From contig DRLX01000572.1 of NCBI GenBank assembly GCA_011322715.1, positions 1 to 5,014 on the forward strand: 5,014 nt of DNA. The letters run 5' to 3'. This DNA comes from Desulfobulbaceae bacterium (GTDB lineage: Bacteria; Desulfobacterota; Desulfobulbia; Desulfobulbales; Desulfobulbaceae). The translations under genes were made by a program, and so were the position numbers. Below, piece by piece: positions 1 through 4,945 of the stretch. Position 1 is the first letter of the stretch. The number at the start of each line of letters is the position of its first letter. A model generated the notes under the pieces. The model worked only from the letters and a program-made list of their open reading frames with translations, was not told the origin of the DNA and ran no database searches.

Positions 1-234
1 AATCCCAAGGAAATATTTCATTCAACCTGCTTTTTATCCATGTATTTCCTTCTGCATGGATGTCCACCGGGGCTAGAGGGAGGAACAGCATTGAGACAGT
101 CCTGCAAGCAAACCATAACACATTTATTCATGAAGCATATTTACCCTGAACCAGACATATTTTCCATTCCATATTCCCGGTGGTATGATAATTGCTACAT
201 CAGGTTGATGTAATTTTTTATTCAAACAAAAGGA
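1..234. other. Gene-poor left edge, no supported gene
   Basis: This stretch lies beyond ruvA and its flanking repeat and is AT-rich compared with the genes. Where ruvB might be expected on the minus strand there is no long open frame. One plus-strand frame is open from the window edge to a TAA at 211-213 (70 codons). Its translation matches no family I recognise and its codons do not resemble those of the neighbouring genes, so I do not call it a gene, although the 3' end of a plus-strand gene converging on ruvA cannot be excluded. A 7-bp inverted repeat, ATCCATG (36-42) with CATGGAT (55-61), has a 12-nt loop and no following U-run. Confidence 0.5.
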
Positions 235-423
235 GATGGACTCGTAAAAAGTCCAAATATTTTCGAAGATGGCTAAGTAAAAACATAGATATACAGGTAA
301 ACGGAGTGCAACGAAGACTCCGAGGAGTAGTGTTCCGGGGCGGGTCTCAACTATACAGGTAGTATGTTATGAATCGCCCCGGAACACACGACGCAGCAGA
401 TCGAAGTTTTTACGACGCCATCA
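235..423. repeat. Dispersed intergenic repeat, copy 1 (189 bp, MITE-like)
   Basis: This is the longer of two near-identical intergenic repeats; the other is at 3169-3331. The left end (from 235) starts GATGGACTCGTAAAAAG. The right end, read on the minus strand from 422, starts GATGGCGTCGTAAAAAC, and the two match at 14 of 17 positions as terminal inverted repeats. A second terminus-like sequence, GATGGCTAAGTAAAAAC, lies at 268-284. From 268 onward the two copies differ at five of about 129 aligned positions, all transitions, plus a 27-bp block (about 293-319) found only here. The right end overlaps the ruvA stop codon. No open reading frame or transposase is encoded. A non-autonomous transposable element fits best; a structured REP/BIME-like repeat is the alternative. 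No clear target-site duplication flanks this copy. Confidence 0.85.
330..387. repeat. Central stem-loop of repeat copy 1
   Basis: GTGTTCCGGGGCG (330-342) and CGCCCCGGAACAC (375-387) form a perfect 13-bp inverted repeat. The 32-nt interior holds a second hairpin: AAC-T-ATAC (349-356, T352 bulged) against GTAT-GTT (362-368), with loop AGGTA. No U-run follows on either strand, so it is not a standard intrinsic terminator. It could form a strong RNA hairpin in the 3' part of a ruvA transcript, or a DNA cruciform. Confidence 0.8.
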
Positions 424-1041
424 GGCCATGGCCTGCAGGGCAAGACGCAACAGCTCTTCCACCTTCATTGCGGCAACGGCCGTCGGGTCCTGCTGCTGTA
501 TGGCCCGCAATGCCTGCCAGGCCGTACTGCGCGGATAACCTAAATTGACCAGTGCTGAAACCGCATCCTGCAGGGTATATCCTTCGGCAACGGCCGGCGC
601 ATCAGGAGAAATGTTCGACTCAATCCCCTGAACGGACAGTTGTCCCACCTTATCGCCAAGCTCCATACAGAGCCGTTGGGCCGTCTTCTTCCCCACTCCG
701 GACAGTCCCGTCAACCGGGCCATATCCTTGACGGCAATGGCCTGACACAAATCAGCGGCACCGATTCCGGAAAGAATGGCCATAGCCAGCTTGGGGCCTA
801 CGCCGGAAACTGAATTGAGCAGCAGGAAGAGTTCCTTTTCTTCCATATTGCCGAACCCGAACAGGGTGATAGCATCCTCCCGGACATTGGTCTGAACAAG
901 CAAAAAGACCTCTTCCCCGGTCGACGGCAGAATATCATAGGTGCGGCTGGAAGTTATCACCTCATAGCCGACGCCACCCACGTCAAGGACAACAATCCCC
1001 GGCTGTTTGCACTGCACTTTTCCGCGTAAGGATGCAATCAT
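421..1041 (-). CDS. ruvA: Holliday junction branch migration protein RuvA
   Basis: RuvA binds four-way DNA junctions as a tetramer and loads the RuvB helicase for branch migration during recombinational repair. The protein is 206 aa, close to the usual ~200. Residues 1 to about 63 are the N-terminal OB-fold domain, with the acidic-pin motif VREDA (E55, D56). Residues about 71-130 carry two helix-hairpin-helix motifs, SVSGVGPKLA (77-86) and GLSGVGKKTA (112-121), which contact junction DNA. A less conserved linker leads to the C-terminal RuvB-binding domain (about 156-206). The ATG at 1041 gives the canonical MIASLRGKV start. There is no clear Shine-Dalgarno, but ruvC ends 18 bp upstream, so translation may depend on coupling. 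The TGA stop is the last three bases of repeat copy 1. ruvB does not follow. Confidence 0.98.
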   Translation of the reverse strand: MIASLRGKVQCKQPGIVVLDVGGVGYEVITSSRTYDILPSTGEEVFLLVQTNVREDAITLFGFGNMEEKELFLLLNSVSGVGPKLAMAILSGIGAADLCQAIAVKDMARLTGLSGVGKKTAQRLCMELGDKVGQLSVQGIESNISPDAPAVAEGYTLQDAVSALVNLGYPRSTAWQALRAIQQQDPTAVAAMKVEELLRLALQAMA

Positions 1042-1059
1042 GGAATCATATGGAAATAA

Positions 1060-1548
1060 TTACGAAATCGACAGGGCGGCATACGTCATATGATGGGCAT
1101 GGCAAAGCGCTACCGCAAGGGCATCGGCCGCATCGGAGCTGGGCAGGGCGCTGAGCTCCAGTAAGACCCGCACCATTTCCTGGACCTGCGATTTCTCGGC
1201 ATGTCCATAACCGGCCACATTCTCCTTCACCTTTCTGGGCGTATAATCAAAAACCGGCATACCCTGCCGACAGGCGGCAACCACGGCCGCCCCTCTTGCC
1301 TGCCCCAACTTCAAGGCTGAACGAACATTATGGGCCACGAACAGGTCTTCGACAGCCGCCACGTCCGGTCGGTGCCGGTCCATCACCTCGGACAGCCCAT
1401 CAAAAATCATAAACAGACGATGGGAAAAATCGGTTTCCCTTTCCATGCGAATGGTCCCGCAGGTAACAAAACCAATTTCAGGACCCCGACAGACTATGAT
1501 ACCATATCCGGTGACCCGTGAGCCGGGATCAATGCCGATGATTCGCAT
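1060..1548 (-). CDS. ruvC: Holliday junction resolvase RuvC
   Basis: RuvC is a dimeric Mg2+-dependent endonuclease that makes paired nicks in RuvA/RuvB-bound Holliday junctions and so completes recombination. The protein is 162 aa, slightly shorter than the E. coli enzyme. The RNase H-like fold carries the expected acidic tetrad: D7 in GIDPGSRVTGYG, E67 in AAVEDLFVAHN, and D139 and D142 in SSDAADALAVA. The conserved stretch SALKLGQARG (77-86) and the AEKSQVQ motif (117-123) are also present. The ATG at 1548 gives the standard MRIIGIDPG start and lies 3 bp after the yebC stop. The nearest GGAG (minus strand of 1564-1567) is 15 nt from the ATG, too far to be ideal, which favours translational coupling to yebC. 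It is intact. Confidence 0.98.
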   Translation of the reverse strand: MRIIGIDPGSRVTGYGIIVCRGPEIGFVTCGTIRMERETDFSHRLFMIFDGLSEVMDRHRPDVAAVEDLFVAHNVRSALKLGQARGAAVVAACRQGMPVFDYTPRKVKENVAGYGHAEKSQVQEMVRVLLELSALPSSDAADALAVALCHAHHMTYAALSIS

Positions 1549-1551
1549 CTC

Positions 1552-2301
1552 TCAAGACAGATTCTCCATCAGCTCATCGCTGATATCAAAATTGGCATGC
1601 ACCTTCTGCACATCATCATTATCTTCAAGATTATCAAGCAATTTCAGCAAAGAACGGGCGGTCTTTTCTTCGGTCACATCCACCGTGTTTTTGGGAATCA
1701 TGGAAATACCGGCCTCGACACACTTGATACCGTTTTTCTCCAGGGTCTCAACCACCTCGGCAAAGTCATCGGGTTCGGTCAGGACCTGAAAGGTGGTCTC
1801 TTCTTCAAGTACATCCTCGGCTCCCGCTTCAATGGCAAGTTCCATCAACTCATCCTCATCGACTCCCTCCCGGTCGACCATGATCGAACCCTTTTTATCA
1901 AACATCCAGCCCACACAGCCGGATTCACCGAGATTACCGCCGCTCTTGGCGAAAAAATGGCGTATATCGGCAACGGTACGGTTTTTGTTATCGGTCATGG
2001 TCTCTACAAGCACGGCCACGCCGCCCGGCCCATATCCCTCATACAGAATCTCCTCATAGACGGCGCCATCCAGGTCTCCCGTTCCCTTTTTAATGGCCCG
2101 GGCGATATTGTCCTTGGGCATATTCTCCGATTTTGCCGCAATAATAGCGCTTCGCAGCCTGGGATTGCCGGCAGGGTCCCCGCCGCCCATACGCGCGGCG
2201 ATGGTGATCTCCTTAATCAGTTTGGTAAATATCTTTCCCCTTTTGGCATCATTGGCACCCTTTTTCCGTTTAATGGTGCTCCACTTTGAATGTCCTGACA
2301 C
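1552..2301 (-). CDS. yebC: YebC/TACO1 family protein (YebC/PmpR)
   Basis: This is a cytoplasmic protein of the DUF28/YebC/TACO1 family. Members have been described as DNA-binding transcriptional regulators (PmpR) and, more recently, as translation factors helping ribosomes through proline-rich stretches; the sequence alone does not decide between these. The protein is 249 aa, the usual length. It opens with the signature MSGHSKWSTIKRKKG and a basic N-terminal helical domain (to about residue 75). The conserved YEGYGPGGVAVLVE (87-100) and TDNKNRT (103-109) follow, then the acidic C-terminal region. The start codon is GTG (2299-2301), supported by an AAGGAG ribosome binding site 7 nt upstream and by the family N-terminus. 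Placement directly before ruvC matches the order known from E. coli (yebC-ruvC). It is probably the first gene of the yebC-ruvC-ruvA transcript. Confidence 0.97.
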   Translation of the reverse strand: MSGHSKWSTIKRKKGANDAKRGKIFTKLIKEITIAARMGGGDPAGNPRLRSAIIAAKSENMPKDNIARAIKKGTGDLDGAVYEEILYEGYGPGGVAVLVETMTDNKNRTVADIRHFFAKSGGNLGESGCVGWMFDKKGSIMVDREGVDEDELMELAIEAGAEDVLEEETTFQVLTEPDDFAEVVETLEKNGIKCVEAGISMIPKNTVDVTEEKTARSLLKLLDNLEDNDDVQKVHANFDISDELMENLS

Positions 2302-2308
2302 TGGAAAA

Positions 2309-2314
2309 CTCCTT
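2309..2314 (-). promoter_or_regulatory. Ribosome binding site of yebC (fixes GTG start)
   Basis: The minus strand reads AAGGAG here, 7 nt before the GTG at 2301. It is the strongest Shine-Dalgarno in the window and supports the non-ATG start that gives the family-typical MSGHSKW N-terminus. Confidence 0.85.
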
Positions 2315-2323
2315 GCTTAAATA

Positions 2324-2339
2324 ATGGACTCGTAAAAAA
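2324..2339. repeat. Solitary repeat terminus upstream of yebC
   Basis: ATGGACTCGTAAAAA matches the outer left terminus of repeat copy 1 (236-250) over 15 consecutive bases. The match stops immediately after this, and no right terminus or central stem of the repeat follows in 2340-2516. It lies 9 nt upstream of the yebC ribosome binding site, so it is probably transcribed in the yebC leader. The best reading is a relic or solo end of the same repeat family. Confidence 0.65.
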
Positions 2340-2516
2340 TTAACCTATGGGTAAAGACGACGTGCCCGCAACCCAAACACTATAGGGAGTACTTCGGCCG
2401 CCATGTCTCCAGATTGCCGTATGACAGAGCAGGCGAATCAATTCGCCCCCTACAAAACATGCAACAATTTTACCACACCCGCCTTACCACGGATAATTTA
2501 CTGAAATTATAATAAG
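2340..2516. other. rlmE-yebC intergenic region with small palindrome
   Basis: There is no gene here. The region contains the palindrome GGCGAAT (2432-2438) and ATTCGCC (2441-2447) with a 2-nt centre, flanked by a C-rich run; as RNA it would be a short GC-rich hairpin in the leader of yebC or the trailer of rlmE. A yebC promoter could lie here, but I cannot place one with confidence. The minus strand has a TATAGT (2379-2384) that resembles a -10 box but lacks a good -35 partner. Confidence 0.4.
2493..2510 (-). other. AT-rich hairpin just after rlmE stop
   Basis: ATAATTT (2493-2499) and AAATTAT (2504-2510) form a perfect 7-bp inverted repeat with a 4-nt loop, 6 nt after the rlmE stop codon. 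The stem is all A/T and there is no following U-run on the minus strand, so a role as a transcription terminator is doubtful. It could mark a 3' end or be chance in AT-rich sequence. Confidence 0.3.
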
Positions 2517-3140
2517 TTATGCATCAAATTTTTTCTTTTTCGATACCGGACGATACCCGCGTCCAAGCACAAAAACCTCCCGACTTTCCCGACGTGAACT
2601 CGCCGGTTTAACGACCTTGACCCGGTCAAACAACGGCTTGCATTCGTCGACAAACTCCGGGAAATCCTCTCCCTGGAACACCTTGACATACAGGCTTCCA
2701 CCAGGGTGAAGGAATGTCCGAGTCAGTTCCAGGACCCGCCGCACAAGCCGCAGAGAATGCTGATGATCGGCATATTGACTGCCGGTTGTCCGGGGTGCCA
2801 TATCACTGAGCAACACATGAAATCCCGGCCACTGCTTGTGTATGGCGCGCACCAGCTCATCGGAATAAACATCATAACAGAGGAGATGAATTTCAGCATC
2901 GCCTTTTTGGCCTGCAAGATCCGTCTCCTGCAGATCAACGCCGACAACGATGCCTCCAGGGCCAAGTATTGAGGCCGCATACATGCTCCAGCTTCCCGGA
3001 TGGCAGCCAAGATCCAGGACCCGTTTTCCTTTGCGGATAAAACGATATTTCTCCTGTGCCTCTTCCAGCTTATACACTGAGCGGGCGGGATACTTGTCCT
3101 TTTTCGCTTTGGTGAAGTAATAATCCTGCTCTTTCCGCAT
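2517..3140 (-). CDS. rlmE: 23S rRNA (uridine-2'-O)-methyltransferase RlmE (FtsJ/RrmJ)
   Basis: RlmE transfers a methyl group from S-adenosylmethionine to the ribose 2'-OH of U2552 (E. coli numbering) in 23S rRNA, a late step in large-subunit maturation. From the ATG at 3140 the protein is 207 aa, the usual size. The Rossmann-type fold has the SAM-binding loop DLGCHPGSW (43-51). The K-D-K-E catalytic tetrad is in place: K24 (SVYKLEE), D113 (LSDMAP), K153 (YVKVFQGE) and E188 (SREVF). The loop reads GCHPGSW where E. coli has GAAPGGW, a modest change. The frame stays open upstream to an ATG at 3194 inside repeat copy 2. The start at 3140 is preferred because family similarity begins shortly after it and an AGGA lies 10 nt upstream. 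The C-terminus ends in a lysine-rich tail. Confidence 0.95.
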   Translation of the reverse strand: MRKEQDYYFTKAKKDKYPARSVYKLEEAQEKYRFIRKGKRVLDLGCHPGSWSMYAASILGPGGIVVGVDLQETDLAGQKGDAEIHLLCYDVYSDELVRAIHKQWPGFHVLLSDMAPRTTGSQYADHQHSLRLVRRVLELTRTFLHPGGSLYVKVFQGEDFPEFVDECKPLFDRVKVVKPASSRRESREVFVLGRGYRPVSKKKKFDA

Positions 3141-3150
3141 CGTTTTTACG

Positions 3151-3155
3151 TCCTG
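3151..3155 (-). promoter_or_regulatory. Likely ribosome binding site of rlmE
   Basis: The minus strand reads CAGGA here, with 10 nt between AGGA and the ATG at 3140. No comparable site precedes the in-frame ATG at 3194, which lies within the repeat. This supports the shorter start. Confidence 0.5.
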
Positions 3156-3168
3156 TATAATCAGATTT

Positions 3169-3331
3169 GATGAACTCGTAAAAAGTCCGAACAATCATTA
3201 AGGATGGCTAAGTAAAAACACAGATATACAAGGAGTGGTGTTCCGGGGCGGGTCTCAACTATACAGGTAGTATGTTGTGAATCGCCCCGGGACACACGAC
3301 GCAGTAGATCGAAGTTTTTACGACGCCATCA
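3169..3331. repeat. Dispersed intergenic repeat, copy 2 (163 bp, MITE-like)
   Basis: This is the second copy of the repeat at 235-423, in the same orientation. The left end (3169) reads GATGAACTCGTAAAAAG, the second left terminus GATGGCTAAGTAAAAAC lies at 3203-3219, and the right end spans 3311-3331. It lacks a 27-bp block present in copy 1. The 13-14 nt spacer between the two left termini differs almost completely between copies, while everything to the right is about 96% identical. A 9-bp direct repeat, ATCAGATTT, occurs at 3160-3168 and 3328-3336; part of it may be a target-site duplication. The repeat fills most of the cca-rlmE gap and its right end is 3 nt from the cca stop. Confidence 0.85.
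3238..3295. repeat. Central stem-loop of repeat copy 2
   Basis: GTGTTCCGGGGCG (3238-3250) pairs with CGCCCCGGGACAC (3283-3295). The only departure from perfect pairing is T3242 with G3291, a U-G wobble in plus-strand RNA but a C-A mismatch in minus-strand RNA. The apical hairpin (3257-3276) is identical to that in copy 1. No U-run follows, so this is not a typical intrinsic terminator. Confidence 0.75.
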
Positions 3332-3334
3332 GAT

Positions 3335-4834
3335 TTACTTCCCGTCTCCGGCACCGTACTCGGCGGCGAGAGCCAGGGCCTGGGCATGGGTCGTTATCCG
3401 CTGCTCCATCTGCGCCTCTTCCACCCGGGCCAGAATTTTTTTAAACCGAGGCCCGGGAGTGAGACCGAGCCTGTCAATCAGGTCCCGGCCGGTGAGAAGC
3501 GGTTTTGCCGTCTGCACGGGAACGACATGCTCCCGCCATACCTTGTACAGACGGTCAAAAAGTGAGGCCACCTCCTGTTCCATCTTCTCAGGACTCCCTT
3601 CACCCTTGCCGGCCAGGGCGTCCGCCATGGCCAGCATAAAGAGACCGGGCAGATCGTCGCCCACCTTGCGCAGCAACCGCAGGCAGGCCTTCAGGCTTAC
3701 CCCGCCCCGGCGCTGATCATTGGCCAGAAAAAACGGCCGCATATGGGCGCCGATCAACAGGGTCACTGCCCGGGTATCCGCCCCGGACCAGCGCAGACGT
3801 CCGGCAAAGGTTGCAAACAGGGCCGCGCCTTCCTGATCATGATTATAAAAGGTAATGCGCCCCCCCTTGTCTGCATTGATTCCATAGGTAGTGGGTTTCC
3901 CCACATCATGCAGAAGAGCGGACCATTTTAGAAGCCGGCGGTTATGCCCTCTATCAAGCCACGACACCATAACGGAGGCCCGGCCGGGAAAAAAAAGTCC
4001 CGGATCCCGCTGTATCCGCTCCATCTGTTGCAGGGTTTCCAATAAATGATCAAAAACATCAAGATGATGGCTCGCCGGCTGTTCCATGCCCACCCCGGGC
4101 AGGAGTTCCGGCATGATCTCAAACAAAAGCCCTGTCTCCGCCATCAGGGCAAAGGCCTGGCCGGCCCGATCACTGGACATAATCAGATCCAGTTCATGGG
4201 CCACACGTTCCGGCGCAACCGTTGCAATCAGCGCCTTATGGCGCCTGACGGCATCCATGGTTTCCGGAACGATCGTAAAACCGAGAACGGCCGCAAATCG
4301 AAAGACCCGCAAAAGACGCAGGGGATCATCGACAAGAGACTGGATGGAACAGAGACGAATTAACCCGAGGTCAAGGTCTTGAACACCGCCCTGGGGATCT
4401 ATGACCGTCAATGCCCCCCCCTCGTCACAACCGCTTCGGCGGATCAGGGAATCAAGACAAAGCCCAAGGCCGTTGACGGTCAGGTCCCGCTTGACCAGCT
4501 CCTGCTCAATGGTGACGGCCCCGGCGCGAAAGGAGGAAAAATCAATAGTCTCTGCACCCAGAACCACCCGACCGGCATCCTCATCTTTGCCTAACTCGAC
4601 AAAAGTGCCGCCCGTCAGGCGGCCAAGTTCTTTCGCCCAGGCCCTGCCGTGGCAGGCGACTGTCAGGTCCACATCCGCCGGTTGACGTCCGAAAAGAAGA
4701 TCCCGCACCGTGCCGCCTGCGAGGTATATACCGGAGGGATGGCCCCCGGCAATGACACCAAGGGAGGTGAAAATATCCCCGGAAAAAAGACTTCGCACAT
4801 CAATGCAGGCTATCTTTTTTTGCTCTTCCTTCAT
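3335..4834 (-). CDS. cca: CCA tRNA nucleotidyltransferase / poly(A) polymerase family protein with HD domain
   Basis: Class II nucleotidyltransferase, most likely building or repairing the CCA (or its A or CC part) at tRNA 3' ends in the cytoplasm. The protein is 499 aa. The N-terminal head has GGTVRD (40-45) and the metal-binding DVD (54-56). RDLTVN (116-121) contacts the sugar and triphosphate. DDPLRLLRVFRFA (169-181) includes D170 and R173, at the position of the EDxxR pair that templates the incoming base. ERVAHEL (209-215) follows. An HD phosphohydrolase-type domain has H309-D310, H332 and H364 as likely metal ligands. The C-terminus has the GRDLIDRLGLTPGP (449-462) motif common in this family. 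The ATG at 4834 has no clear Shine-Dalgarno. Sequence alone does not separate full CCA-adding, A-adding, CC-adding and poly(A) enzymes, so the symbol is provisional. Confidence 0.9.
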   Translation of the reverse strand: MKEEQKKIACIDVRSLFSGDIFTSLGVIAGGHPSGIYLAGGTVRDLLFGRQPADVDLTVACHGRAWAKELGRLTGGTFVELGKDEDAGRVVLGAETIDFSSFRAGAVTIEQELVKRDLTVNGLGLCLDSLIRRSGCDEGGALTVIDPQGGVQDLDLGLIRLCSIQSLVDDPLRLLRVFRFAAVLGFTIVPETMDAVRRHKALIATVAPERVAHELDLIMSSDRAGQAFALMAETGLLFEIMPELLPGVGMEQPASHHLDVFDHLLETLQQMERIQRDPGLFFPGRASVMVSWLDRGHNRRLLKWSALLHDVGKPTTYGINADKGGRITFYNHDQEGAALFATFAGRLRWSGADTRAVTLLIGAHMRPFFLANDQRRGGVSLKACLRLLRKVGDDLPGLFMLAMADALAGKGEGSPEKMEQEVASLFDRLYKVWREHVVPVQTAKPLLTGRDLIDRLGLTPGPRFKKILARVEEAQMEQRITTHAQALALAAEYGAGDGK

Positions 4835-4916
4835 GGAGCCATGATACCAGAACAGACATTTTTTTGCCGCTTTTTCCGATTCCGATTTACCCCGGATGAT
4901 CTATGTTGTATTTTTT

Positions 4917-4945
4917 GTTTTACACGTAACCCGCATATTTCACAA
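4917..4945 (-). promoter_or_regulatory. Candidate sigma-70 promoter for cca
   Basis: On the minus strand, TTGTGA (4940-4945) and TAAAAC (4917-4922) are separated by exactly 17 nt. Each matches four of six consensus bases of the -35 and -10 boxes. The start codon would be about 80 nt downstream. This is the best-spaced pair I see upstream of cca, but in AT-rich sequence such matches arise by chance. Confidence 0.3.

Noticed and set aside
36..61. 7-bp inverted repeat ATCCATG/CATGGAT as a terminator
   Set aside because: A T-run precedes the stem on the plus strand and gives A-residues after it on the minus strand, so neither strand has a terminator layout.
91..119. TTGAGA and CATAAC with 17-nt spacing as a plus-strand promoter
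   Set aside because: The -10 match is poor and no plus-strand gene follows.
1..213. Plus-strand frame open for 70 codons from the window edge to TAA
   Set aside because: No recognisable family and an AT-rich composition unlike the neighbouring genes. A 70-codon open stretch in one of six frames is not rare. It could still be the end of a gene outside the window.
231..248. AGGAG followed by ATG-GAC-TCG-TAA, looking like a ribosome binding site and tiny ORF
   Set aside because: It encodes only three codons, and the ATG lies in the repeat terminus. No biological reading is supported.
330..387. Central GC-rich stem of the repeats as an intrinsic terminator
   Set aside because: The stem is strong, but no U-run follows it on either strand. 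The T-runs of the repeat lie within the terminal inverted repeats, not after the stem.
235..423. Reading the repeats as CRISPR or tandem repeats
   Set aside because: There are only two copies, nearly 3 kb apart, with no regular spacer pattern and no cas genes.
1330..2320. Several plus-strand open frames opposite ruvC and yebC, up to 230 codons
   Set aside because: They are antisense to genes with clear family motifs and intact catalytic residues, and their translations show no domain features.
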